64,000 nt of DNA from JALOKP01 sp963800865 (GTDB taxonomy: Bacteria > Acidobacteriota > Polarisedimenticolia > J045): the NCBI GenBank assembly GCA_963800865.1, contig CAWDCL010000003.1:191926-255925 (forward strand), read 5' to 3'. Numbering within the stretch: position 1 is the first letter of the stretch; each line of letters starts with the position of its first letter. The position numbers were made by a program, and so were the translations under genes. Under the pieces are notes generated by a model. It was given only the letters and a program-made list of their open reading frames with translations. It had not been told where the DNA came from and ran no database searches. Below are positions 26,322-34,914 of this stretch, one piece after another.

Positions 26322-27812
26322 ATGGCAGCGAAGAAACCGAACATCCTCGTGCTGTGGGGCGATGACGTGGGCTGGTGGAACATCAGCTACAACAGCCGGG
26401 GCCAGATGGGCTACCGGACGCCCAACATCGACCGCGTGGGCAACGAGGGCGTGGCCTTCACCGACTACTACGCGCAGCAGAGCTGCACTGCGGGCCGCGC
26501 CGCCTTCATCACCGGCCAGAACCCGATCCGCACGGGCCTCACCAAGGTCGGGATGCCGGGCGCCCCGGTTGGACTGCAGAAAGAGGACCCCACGATCGCC
26601 GAGCTGCTGAAGCCGCACGGCTACGTGACCGGCCAGTTCGGCAAGAACCACCTGGGCGACAAGGACGAGTTCCTGCCGACGATGCACGGCTTCGACGAGT
26701 TCTTCGGCAACCTCTACCACCTGAACGCCGAGGAAGAGCCCGAGGACCCGGACTACCCCAAGGACCCCGAGTTCCGGAAGCGGTTCGGACCGAGGGGCGT
26801 CCTCCACTGCTGGGCCGACGGCAAGGGCGGGCAGAAGATCGAGGACACCGGGCCGCTGACGAAGAAGCGGATGGAAACCGTCGATGACGAGGCGACGGCG
26901 CACGCCCTCAAGTTCATCGACAAGTCCCACAAGGAAGGGAAGCCGTTCTTCGTCTGGTACAACACGACGGCCATGCACTTCCGGACCCACCCGGCCGAGA
27001 AGCACAAGGGCAAGAGCGGGCAGGGGGACTACAACGACGTGATGGTCGCGCACGACGAGAACATCGGCCTCATGCTGAACAAGCTCGACGAGCTGGGCAT
27101 CGCCGAAGACACCATCGTCATGTACTCGACCGACAACGGCGTCCACTACAACACCTGGCCGGACGCCGGGATCACGCCGTTCCGGTCCGAGAAGAACACC
27201 AACTGGGAGGGCGGCTGGCGGGTGCCGGCCTTCGTGCGCTGGCCGGGCAAGATCAAGGCCGGCACGGTGGTGAACGGCATCGTCACCCACCAGGACTGGC
27301 TGGCGACGTTCCTGGCCGCGGCCGGGGAGCCGGACATCAAGGAGAAGCTGCTCGCGGGCCACAAGGTCGGCGACCGCACCTACAAGGTCTGCATCGACGG
27401 GTTCAACATGCTGCCCTACCTGCAGGGCGAGGTGAAGGAGAGCCCCCGCAATTCCTTCGCCTACATCAGCGACGACGGGGACATCCTGGCCATCCGCCTG
27501 CAGGACTGGAAGGTCGTGCTGATGGAGCAGCGCGCCAAGCAGCTGCAGTGCTGGTTCGAGCCGTTCGTGAAGCTGCGGATCCCGAAGATGTTCCACCTGC
27601 GGCGCGACCCCTTCGAGCGGGCCGACGAGAACTCCAACACCTACTGGGACTGGTGCATCTCCCACGCCTACCTCATGTACCTGATGCAGGGATTCGTGGC
27701 GGGCCAGATCGAGACCTTCAAGAAGTTCCCGCCCCGCCAGAAGCCGGCCTCGTTCAACCTGGACGCGGTCCTGCGGTCGCTGGAGGACGCGAGCGGCAGC
27801 GCCAACCACTGA
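26322..27812 (+). CDS. Arylsulfatase, Cys-type, client of the adjacent maturase
   Basis: 496-residue alkaline-phosphatase-fold sulfatase. Metal ligands lie in NILVLWGDDVGWWN (D14, D15); the formylglycine site is C55TAGR59 in QQSCTAGRAAFITGQNP; FGKNHLGD and YSTDNG complete the active site (catalytic Lys/His and the second Asp-Asn metal pair). No signal peptide is visible at ATG 26322, which follows AGGAGG at 26311-26316, so the enzyme appears cytoplasmic. The 5' neighbour is the anaerobic maturase; a strong terminator follows 22 bases after the stop. Closely related proteins are usually called arylsulfatases, but the natural ester is unknown. Confidence 0.94.
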   Translation: MAAKKPNILVLWGDDVGWWNISYNSRGQMGYRTPNIDRVGNEGVAFTDYYAQQSCTAGRAAFITGQNPIRTGLTKVGMPGAPVGLQKEDPTIAELLKPHGYVTGQFGKNHLGDKDEFLPTMHGFDEFFGNLYHLNAEEEPEDPDYPKDPEFRKRFGPRGVLHCWADGKGGQKIEDTGPLTKKRMETVDDEATAHALKFIDKSHKEGKPFFVWYNTTAMHFRTHPAEKHKGKSGQGDYNDVMVAHDENIGLMLNKLDELGIAEDTIVMYSTDNGVHYNTWPDAGITPFRSEKNTNWEGGWRVPAFVRWPGKIKAGTVVNGIVTHQDWLATFLAAAGEPDIKEKLLAGHKVGDRTYKVCIDGFNMLPYLQGEVKESPRNSFAYISDDGDILAIRLQDWKVVLMEQRAKQLQCWFEPFVKLRIPKMFHLRRDPFERADENSNTYWDWCISHAYLMYLMQGFVAGQIETFKKFPPRQKPASFNLDAVLRSLEDASGSANH

Positions 27813-27834
27813 CGCCGCGCCACGCCTGAACTGA

Positions 27835-27874
27835 CCCCTGCCTGGGTACGCCCCCAGGCAGGGGTTCTTTGTTT
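27835..27874 (+). terminator. Strong intrinsic terminator of the maturase-sulfatase operon
   Basis: Perfect 12-bp stem CCCCTGCCTGGG (27835-27846) and CCCAGGCAGGGG (27853-27864), loop TACGCC, followed by TTCTTTGTTT. It lies 22 bases after the sulfatase stop. Confidence 0.93.
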
Positions 27875-27881
27875 CGCTCGA

Positions 27882-28025
27882 TCAGGCCGTTCCCTTCGGC
27901 TGATCCAGGGTTTCGAGCCAGGCCTCGGCGGCCTCGAGCGCCTGGTTGGCGGCGGCGCCCCAGTGTGGCTGCTCCCGGAAGACGTTTTCCCGGCCGAGCA
28001 GCGCGAGCAGGCCCGTACGCTCCAG
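27882..28025 (-). pseudogene. 3' stub of a SulP/STAS transporter gene
   Basis: Minus strand reads LERTGLLALLGRENVFREQP then HWGAAANQALEAAEAWLETL and stops at 27882 after QPKGTA. It aligns with the end of the SulP protein at 17884-19653 (KTGVLKFIGDENVF, LGAALNQAIAAANTWLAQ). Nothing upstream of the last 47 codons survives: beyond 28025 the sequence is the glycosyltransferase tail on the other strand. Confidence 0.75.
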
Positions 28026-28031
28026 CCCCGT

Positions 28032-28231
28032 GCTTCTCCGAGTTCGCGCCGTGGCTGCGGTACGGCAACGACTCGCCCCGCTACCACACGCAGTACCAGG
28101 ACATCTACGTGCGGCGCGACCTCCTCCCGGCAGTCGCTGCGCGGCGCCGCGCGCTCGAGGAGAGCGGAGCGCACCGGGACCTCGAGCCCGCGGCGCAATC
28201 TTCCACCTCCGCTCCCTCGCGCGGAGGATGA
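28032..28231 (+). pseudogene. Second copy of the GT-C glycosyltransferase 3' end
   Basis: 200 bases matching 9967-10166 with about 13 mismatches and no gap, ending at the same TGA (28229-28231). It encodes FSEFAPWLRYGNDSPRYHTQ and onward to SAPSRGG-stop. The first 90 percent of the gene is missing. Placed between a SulP stub and a sulfatase stub, both on the other strand. Confidence 0.85.
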
Positions 28232-28385
28232 CGACGACGTTCGGCGCCCCGGCCGGCGGGAGGACCCGCTGGATGGGGGGAACCGGGAATCCGGGTGCCT
28301 GGCGTCGAGCGCCGTGAGCTGCGACTGCTGGACGTCGGGGATGGGCAGGGCCGAACGCGAGTGCCTGTCGGGATGCGTCGCCATC
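28232..28385 (-). pseudogene. 5' stub of an arylsulfatase gene, frameshifted
   Basis: ATG 28385, with GGAGGA 7 bases before it, opens MATHPDRHSRSALPIPDVQQ and then SQLTALDARHPDSRFP. After a one-base loss in a run of six C residues (about 28272) it continues PIQRVLPPAGAPNVVVIL, which is exactly where the metal-binding ILLDD should follow. It parallels the N-terminus of the sulfatase at 49872-52247 (LPIPDQPHVGL, RPPKGAPNVLVILLDD). It breaks off at the junction with the glycosyltransferase tail. Confidence 0.75.
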
Positions 28386-28502
28386 GTGGATTCCTCCGAT
28401 GCTCGCGCTCCCTGGGACGACGGGCCGCCCGATGAAGTCAAAGAGACATGCTATCGTTCGTTATCCGGCCGCGCCCGGAGCGGGGCGGGAGAGAACTTCA
28501 CC

Positions 28503-30185
28503 TTGCGTAACCTCGCGCCGATCGTCGAGTGGCTGCCGGCCTACCGCCGTGCGTGGCTCCCGCGCGACCTCCTGGCGGGCGCCGCAGCCTGGGCGGTGCT
28601 CGTCCCGCTCGGGCTCGCCTACTCCGGGATCCTCGGCGTCGACCCGGTGATCGGCCTGTACACGCTCCCTCTGCCGCTCGTCGCCTACGCCGTCTTCGGC
28701 GGCTCACGGTTCTTCGTCGTGGGGCCCGACGCCGCCGTGGTCGTGCTCGCGTCCGCGACCCTGACCGCCGTCGCGGCGGGGGGAGACCGCCTCTCTCTCG
28801 TTCTCCCACTGACGCTCCTGGTCGGCGTGCTGTACCTGGCTTTCTTCCTGCTGAAGTTCGGTTGGATCGCGGACGTCGTGCCCGATCCCGTCCTCAAGGG
28901 ATTCGTCGAGGGCATCATCTGGCTCACGGTCCTCAAGCAGATCCCGGCACTGCTGGGGCTCCAGGTCGACCTGCCGTCTCGCGGCCTGCTGGACAAGCTC
29001 GCCGTGATCGGGCGGGCGCTCCCCGAGGCCCACGGGCCGACCACGATCGTCGCCCTGTCGAGCATGGCGGCGCTCTGGCTGCTCCGGCGGTTCGCCCCCC
29101 GGATCCCCGGACCGCCCGTGGTGCTGGCGGCGTCGATCATCCTCGTCCGGCTCTTTGGCCTTGAGCGGGCCGGGGTCGCCGTGGTGGGCGAGGCTGGCAC
29201 GAGATCGATGGGCCTCTCCCTGCTCACGGGCCTCGATCTGAGCCGGATCGTCGAACTCGTCCCGGGCGCCCTGGCGATCGTGGTCCTCGGATACATCAAG
29301 AACCTGGGGATCCTCAAGCGGGCGCACGAAGCGGAGCCGGCGGGCGGGCCGCTCGACCCCGACCGGGAGCTGCTCGCCGTGGGCGCCGCCAACGTCGCCG
29401 CGGGGTTGAGCGGCGGTTACCCGGTCGCCGGGTCGCTCTCGGCCACCGCGGCGCGCATCCAGTCGGGGGGGCGGACGCAGGTCGCGGGACTGTTCGCCGC
29501 CCTGCTCAGCGTCGTCACGGTCCTCTTCCTGCCGGACCTCTTCTCGAACCTCCCGTTCGCCACCCTGGCCGCGATCGTCGTCATGGCCCTGGCCGGAATG
29601 TCCGACCCCGGCTACCTGCGCCGGCTGTGGACCGTGCGGCGCTTCGAGTTCGCGGTGTCGGTCGCCGCCTTCGCCGGCGTCCTCGCCTTCGACGTCATGT
29701 CCGGTGTGGTGATCGGCCTGGTCCTCGCCCTCTTCAAGCTCGCTTACGGCATCCACGACCCGGTCGTGGCGGTGGTCGGGCGCACCCCGTCGGGGGCGTT
29801 CGTGGACCGGGACCAGCAGAAGACCGCGGCGGAGATCCCGGGGATGCTGATCCTCCGCTGCTACGCCCCGCTCGTGTACCTCAACGCCAGGGTGCTGACG
29901 GGCCGGATGAAGAGCCTGGCCCTGGCGCGCGAGGGCCTGCGTGTCGTGGTGCTCGACGGGACCGCGTCGTCCGGGATCGACAGCACCGCCGCCGAAGCGT
30001 TCCGTGTCGCGCGGGACGAACTCGCCGCCGCGGGGATGGCGCTGTGGGTCGTGAACGTCCGCGAGGACGGCTGGAGGCTGGTGGCGGCCGCCCTGGAGGC
30101 GGCGGGCGCCCCGGTCCCGCCGAGGTTCGAGTCGCTCGCCGACGCGGTGGCCCGGTTCGAGAACTCAAGCGTCGCGGAAGCGTGA
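28503..30185 (+). CDS. SulP-family anion transporter with STAS domain
   Basis: 560-residue carrier if the TTG at 28503 (GGGAGAG 8 bases before it) is the start; no in-frame ATG or GTG is better placed. The SulP signature AVLVPLGLAYSGILGVDPVI lies in helix 2, and about eleven helices run to residue 415. SGGYPVAGSLSATAARIQSG is the conserved second half-helix. The C-terminal STAS domain (about 425-545) has VYLNARVLTGRMKSL and VVVLDGTASSGIDSTAAEAF, with the Asp-Ser loop typical of anti-sigma-antagonist folds. Only distantly similar to the SulP at 17884. Substrate unknown; sulfate would suit the neighbouring sulfatases. Confidence 0.9.
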   Translation: MRNLAPIVEWLPAYRRAWLPRDLLAGAAAWAVLVPLGLAYSGILGVDPVIGLYTLPLPLVAYAVFGGSRFFVVGPDAAVVVLASATLTAVAAGGDRLSLVLPLTLLVGVLYLAFFLLKFGWIADVVPDPVLKGFVEGIIWLTVLKQIPALLGLQVDLPSRGLLDKLAVIGRALPEAHGPTTIVALSSMAALWLLRRFAPRIPGPPVVLAASIILVRLFGLERAGVAVVGEAGTRSMGLSLLTGLDLSRIVELVPGALAIVVLGYIKNLGILKRAHEAEPAGGPLDPDRELLAVGAANVAAGLSGGYPVAGSLSATAARIQSGGRTQVAGLFAALLSVVTVLFLPDLFSNLPFATLAAIVVMALAGMSDPGYLRRLWTVRRFEFAVSVAAFAGVLAFDVMSGVVIGLVLALFKLAYGIHDPVVAVVGRTPSGAFVDRDQQKTAAEIPGMLILRCYAPLVYLNARVLTGRMKSLALAREGLRVVVLDGTASSGIDSTAAEAFRVARDELAAAGMALWVVNVREDGWRLVAAALEAAGAPVPPRFESLADAVARFENSSVAEA

Positions 30186-30246
30186 CCTGTCCTTCGCCAG
30201 TCGGAATGCGGCCTCGTGTTCACGGGCCGCATCGTGGGTGTCTGCC

Positions 30247-30486
30247 TCAGATCGCGCCGCCGCTCTCGCCGATACCGGTGAAGTCGAAGCGCAGCACCGC
30301 GACCCCCCGCTCGGCAAGCGCCCGGGCCAGCCGCACCAGCGACTTGAGGTCCTTGCCGCAGGTGAAGCAGTGGGCCAAGAGGGCCCAGGCCAGCGGCTCG
30401 GGGAAGGCGGCGGGATCGGGCCGCTCGAGCTGACCGGCCAGCGGGTGGCCGAGAGCACCGGGGATCGCGACGCGCTGGGTCGGCAT
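30247..30486 (-). pseudogene. 5' stub of an alpha/beta hydrolase (hydrolase-OsmC type)
   Basis: ATG 30486 opens MPTQRVAIPGALGHPLAGQL and continues FAHCFTCG-like (LLAHCFTCGKDLKSLVRLAR) to VLRFDFTGIGESGGAI and a stop. This is the beginning of the alpha/beta hydrolase domain found in bifunctional hydrolase/OsmC proteins (about 400 residues). The nucleophile elbow and the OsmC domain are absent: it ends after 79 codons. Confidence 0.7.
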
Positions 30487-30639
30487 GACGCGGGGATAGC
30501 CCAGCCGCGTGCCGGGGTCAAGCGGGGAGGGGGCGCGGTAGACTGACGCCCTGCCGCAGCACGGGCGATTCCGGCCATCGGCGGAGACGGTTCGAACAGT
30601 GCGATCGCGCCCGGCAGGACAGACGAGAGGATACGTGTC

Positions 30640-32214
30640 ATGAAGCGGATCGCGAAGATCGTGCTTGCGGTTGGCGCGCTCGGGCTCGCGTGGGGCGTCT
30701 ACAGCCTGATGCGCGCGGACCGGGCGCTCACGGAGAAGCCCGAGCGCGTTGCGACGACCTGGGCGCCGCCCGTGGTGTCGTCGGATGTGTCGATCCCGAT
30801 TCGCCTCGACCACGCGGCGCTCACCCAGCTGGCGAACGACCTGATCCCCGAGTCGTACGAGATTCCGAGTCAGCGGCTGTTCCAGGTCGAGTCCGGGACG
30901 ACGAACCCGCTCAGCGGAAGCAGGAGCGCGCCCGAGAGCATCTCGATCAGCGGTCACGGTCTCGTGCGCCGCACCTCGCCGGTGACGGTGACCGCTGAGC
31001 AGGACGGCCTCACCGTCGCGACGGACATCCACGCGGCGTTCACGGCCGAAAAAGGCCCCCTCTCCCAGACGGCGATGTCCGATGCCCGCGTGACGGTCAG
31101 GATCAGCCTGGATGTGAACGAGAAGTGGGAGCCGGTCGTCACCGTGACGCCCAGCTACGAGTGGACGCGGCGGCCGGTCGCGCGGCTGTTCAACCTGTTC
31201 GACCTGTCGCTCGGGACGGTGGCAGAGGCAGAGCTCGACAGGCAGATCGCGACGATGCGGTCCGAACTGCCGGCGCTGGTGCGCCGGTGGCTGCCGCTGC
31301 AGTCGATCATGGCGTCCACCTGGGAGCAGGCGCACACAACCGTGCGTTTGCCGTCGGAACCGGAGATGTGGCTGACCTTCGACCCGGTGTCGGCCTACCT
31401 GCGGCCGCCGAGCGCCGAGAACGGCGATCTGCTCCTCAATGTCGGCTTCGTCGCCAACGTGGGACTTTCCACCGACCAGCCCGCGACGCCCAAGGCCGAG
31501 CCGCTGCCGGCGCCGAGCCAGGCGGCGTCCGACGTGCCGGGTTTTCGCCTCGGTGTGCCGACGCAGCTCGGCTACGGCGCGCTCGAGGACGCTCTCACCG
31601 CCGCAGTCGGAGACGAGGCGATCAAGTTCGGAACACCCGTGGGCGAAGCGACGATCCGCATCCTGGACGTGGAGGTCTATCCGTCGGCTCCGAACCTGGT
31701 GGTCGGTGCCAAAGTGGATCTCGACCTGCCGGATCGCTGGCTCGACACCAAGGGCTGGGTCTACCTCCACGCCGCGCCTTCGTTCGATGCCGGTACGAAG
31801 GAACTGCGCCTCAGGAACATGACGTTCGCGCGAAGTGTCGACAACACCCTGGTGCGGCTGGCCACGGCCGCGTTCTCCAGCCAGATCGAGCGCGCCCTCG
31901 AGAGCCGCGCGCGGGTGGATCTCCGCGGGCCGCTGGAAGGTGCGATGGCCAGGGCCAATACGCTGCTGGGTGCCGATCTGCAGCAGCGGCTCCGCGACAG
32001 GGCGTCGCGGGCCACCGGGCCGCTGGCAGACGTCATCTCGATGATCGACGTGACGGCCAAGGTGGATGGCCTGTCCTCAGTGTCGTTCGCTCTCGAGGAG
32101 CAGCGGCTGATCCTGGTGCCGGTCGTGACCGGGTCGTTGAGCGTGCAGCTGCAGCCCGCCCTCAATGCTCCTCCGGCTCGCGTTGCGGCAGAGGACGGGA
32201 ATGCGGGTCGCTGA
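30640..32214 (+). CDS. Membrane-anchored DUF4403-like protein
   Basis: 524 residues with an N-terminal signal anchor (KIVLAVGALGLAWGVYSLM) and a long periplasmic body of alternating amphipathic strands. Segments such as VSIPIRLDHAALTQLANDLI, RPVARLFNLFDLSLGTVAEA and WLDTKGWVYLHAAPSFD are of the kind seen in DUF4403 (lipid-binding tubular-fold-like) proteins; family assignment is from memory and moderate. GAGAGG lies 9 bases before the ATG. It has no clear operon partner. A role in envelope lipid handling is only a guess. Confidence 0.7.
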   Translation: MKRIAKIVLAVGALGLAWGVYSLMRADRALTEKPERVATTWAPPVVSSDVSIPIRLDHAALTQLANDLIPESYEIPSQRLFQVESGTTNPLSGSRSAPESISISGHGLVRRTSPVTVTAEQDGLTVATDIHAAFTAEKGPLSQTAMSDARVTVRISLDVNEKWEPVVTVTPSYEWTRRPVARLFNLFDLSLGTVAEAELDRQIATMRSELPALVRRWLPLQSIMASTWEQAHTTVRLPSEPEMWLTFDPVSAYLRPPSAENGDLLLNVGFVANVGLSTDQPATPKAEPLPAPSQAASDVPGFRLGVPTQLGYGALEDALTAAVGDEAIKFGTPVGEATIRILDVEVYPSAPNLVVGAKVDLDLPDRWLDTKGWVYLHAAPSFDAGTKELRLRNMTFARSVDNTLVRLATAAFSSQIERALESRARVDLRGPLEGAMARANTLLGADLQQRLRDRASRATGPLADVISMIDVTAKVDGLSSVSFALEEQRLILVPVVTGSLSVQLQPALNAPPARVAAEDGNAGR

Positions 32215-32482
32215 CCGGAGCCGCCAGCGGGAGTCGTGACGCGGCTGGCAGATGGTCGCCGCACGAGGTGTCGGACCGGCGCGGCCGGTTTCGTGCAGCA
32301 CCGAGCGGCGCATCGAGAGCCCGCGTGGTGGCAAGAGCCGCGCCACAGGGAGCGAGCGCACCGGAGGACACCGGCTGCCGGGTACGATCGGTACGCCGAG
32401 CCGACCTTCCGCCAGTCCGTGTCATGCTGTGCCTCGAGAGACCGCCGGTTCGCCGTGTGCGGGGAATCCAAACGCACGGTCT

Positions 32483-33010
32483 GAGGATAAGCGATTCAAG
32501 TCGCGGATTCTGAGGCGGGGAGCGTAGCCGCAGGCCGGCAGGATGGGGGAGCGGACGGCCGCGGGGGCCGGCCGTGGTCGGGCGTTGCGCGTCGCGGCGA
32601 TTAGGCCCGCCTGGGACGCGCGGAGGGCCGCCGTGGAGGCGGAGATCCGCCCTCCGGGTTGTCAGGATCCGCGTGGGCCGGGCCGTTTGTCGATGAGTTC
32701 AGTCCGCCGCGGTGTGGCCGGGAAAGGGGAGCGGGTCCGGCTCGGCGCGGGCCGGCGCGTGGGGCGGGTCACGGGAGGCCAGCCCGAGGCAGTCGAGGAT
32801 CGCGCGGGTCGTGTCGGGTGGGTGGATCTGGGCCGGGATTCTCATGCGGGACGAGCAGCGCGGGCACTCGAGCTCGTCGAGCGCGAACACGAGCGCCGTC
32901 GTCCCGTCGCGCCAGCGCCGCTTCAGCCGGTACACGAGGCGGCCGTCGTCCAGGCACGACAGCCGCTCGCTCGCGACGGCGGGCGCCGCGCGACGTAGCG
33001 ACAGAGCCGC
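32483..33010 (-). mobile_element. IS91-like transposase remnant, copy 1
   Basis: Minus strand ends with ASERLSCLDDGRLVYRLKRR then WRDGTTALVF, the C-terminal region of IS91/ISCR Y2 transposases, joined in frame by an internal deletion to ELECPRCSSRMRIPAQIHPP and TRAILDCLGLASRDPP, the terminal Cys-rich part. After the stop at 32699, about 215 bases of conserved non-coding tail reach the terminal core GAGGATAAGCGATTC (32485-32499). The catalytic Y-x3-Y region is missing. Confidence 0.75.
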
Positions 33011-33668
33011 TCGAGCCGAACACGAACTGCTCGCGCGGGTTGCCATCCTGCGCAGGGAGATCGAGGAACTCGACTCGGCCCTCAGGATGAAGGCTCCGCA
33101 GCGCTGACGAAGTGCCGCGGAAGCGATGATCCTGAAGACCGCTCGAATACTCCATGCGGGGGATTGCGGCCGGAAGCTCATGGCCGGACCTGCCGTCACG
33201 GTCGCGGCTGCGGCGCGTCCTGCGCAGGATGCCCTCGAGTGTTCGTCCGGCTCATGGCGAGAGAGGTCCTCGTAGATCCGGACTCCGTGATCGTCCGCCA
33301 CACCACCCGGGGACTGGACCCCGGTGTCCGGCCGACCTGCCAACTGCGGGGACCACATGCTGGCGGCGATCTTCCCGCCGGACACGGCGGCGGCGATCTT
33401 CGAGTGCGTCGGCTTGCGGGCACGGTCGCTGGCAGTGACACCGGCGCGCCCCGCCTCCCGGGCGCCCGCGAGCCCGTCGGGAAGCAGAGGCGTTCGCTCC
33501 GGGATCGGACCGGGGGCCCTGCGCGCCGAGGGCGGTCATTTCCCCCCCTTCCCCTCTCTCCGCCGCTGGTGCTACTCTCAGCGTGTCAGGAAGCGTGGCC
33601 AGTTCCGCTTGACCGCTGGCGGGCCGCGCATCGAAACGGCAGCATCATTCTCAGGGAGAGGACTTGAA
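33011..33668. other. Region without a recognisable gene, upstream of the DUF2860 gene
   Basis: Apart from a short plus-strand helix-like peptide (HELLARVAILRREIEELDSA, about 33018-33107, ending in TGA) that may be a gene 3' stub, nothing is recognised. Frames to about 33540 are low-complexity Arg/Gly readings. The last 60 bases hold the ribosome site of the next gene. Confidence 0.4.
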
Positions 33669-34757
33669 ATGAAACCCAGCCGTCTGTCCGCATTGCTCAT
33701 GGCGTTGAGCGTCAGCGCGGCGCCATCGCTCGCCTCAGGAATCAATGCCATTCCCGAGACGCCCGGCTGGCAAGGGTTCGTGATCCTGGGCGTGGGCTAC
33801 ACGAGCCTCGAGAGCAACGAGATCGCGGGCAACACGCTGATCGACATAGGTATCGATACCATTACATCCGTCAACGACGCGGCGCAGAGTGACGATGCCT
33901 GGCACGCGGTCGTCACGGGCGAGGTCAATTACACGTTCCGCAACCAGTGGCAGGTCTTTTTCGGCACCTCGCTGGAGGATGCGGTGACGCTGGAGCCCGC
34001 GGCCCAGCTCGGTGTTCGCAAGAGCATCGGCTCGAACGGGATCCTGCAGGGCGGCCTTCTGTTCAGTGGCCTTCCCAGCGACGTCTGGGCGGATCCGTAC
34101 GCGGAAGGCGTACGGCGCGAGGCGACGAATCGCGACGCCTCCGGACTGCGCCTGAGCTGGGACCGGATCCTGGGCTCGGCGCTCCAGGTCACGTTCTCCT
34201 ACCGCGGGATCGACATCGAGAGCGAGCGCAGCGGTCAGGGCGTAACCAGTGTCACCTGCGACACCGCCTGCCAGGATCTCCTGCGGCGGGACGGCGACCA
34301 GTACTTCGGGGAACTTTCCTACCTCTTCAAACTGGGCGGCGGGCAGCGCCACCTGCTTCGGCCAATGGTCCGCTACACGATCGACAACCGCGACGGGGAC
34401 GCGATCAGCGGGGACAGCTACCGTCTGCAGCTGAGCTACGTCTATCTGGGCCAGGGCTACTCCGTGGCCAGCAACGTCGCTGTCGGCGGCCGCAGTTACG
34501 ACGAGCCCAATCCGATCTACGGCATCGGAATGGACTCGCGCCGCCTCGTGGTCGATGCCACGTTGTTCTACCGGCTGCCGTTCGCGAGCGGACGTTGGCA
34601 TGCCGTCGGAAGCGTCCTCTGGGGTGAGCTAGACTCGGACGTCAACTTCCACGACGGCGAAGTTTTCAACGTCAGCGTCGGCGCGATGTATCGTTTCGGC
34701 GGTCCGAGCGGTGCGCAGTCTCAGGGCAATGCGCCCGAGTCGGAACCGGTGCTCTGA
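33669..34757 (+). CDS. DUF2860-family outer-membrane beta-barrel
   Basis: 362-residue exported barrel protein. Signal peptide (SRLSALLMALSVSAAPSLA-SG) is followed by the DUF2860 start INAIPETPGWQGFVILGVGY, then TSLESNEIAGNTLIDIG, and paired amphipathic strands to a C-terminal strand VFNVSVGAMYRFGG. ATG 33669 follows GGAGAGGA. The family is of unknown function, sometimes seen near porin or polysaccharide genes. Monocistronic by its spacing; an integrase-type IS begins 180 bases downstream. Confidence 0.8.
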   Translation: MKPSRLSALLMALSVSAAPSLASGINAIPETPGWQGFVILGVGYTSLESNEIAGNTLIDIGIDTITSVNDAAQSDDAWHAVVTGEVNYTFRNQWQVFFGTSLEDAVTLEPAAQLGVRKSIGSNGILQGGLLFSGLPSDVWADPYAEGVRREATNRDASGLRLSWDRILGSALQVTFSYRGIDIESERSGQGVTSVTCDTACQDLLRRDGDQYFGELSYLFKLGGGQRHLLRPMVRYTIDNRDGDAISGDSYRLQLSYVYLGQGYSVASNVAVGGRSYDEPNPIYGIGMDSRRLVVDATLFYRLPFASGRWHAVGSVLWGELDSDVNFHDGEVFNVSVGAMYRFGGPSGAQSQGNAPESEPVL

Positions 34758-34914
34758 TCCGGCGCCTCCGGAGCAGGTCATGGCCCGGGAGATGGAACGT
34801 GGCCTCGAGGGCTGTCCCTCGCCAATACCTCGTCCGCCTTGCCCTTCAACGAGTTGTGTTCCTGTTCAGGATACCCGAATCGCCCGCAGACGAGCCCGGT
34901 TGCCCTCCGTCCCT

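Noticed and set aside
24693..27809. Minus-strand open frame of 1038 codons opposite the maturase and sulfatase
   Set aside because: Complement of two genes with unmistakable catalytic motifs; it spans the intergenic gap without any own features.
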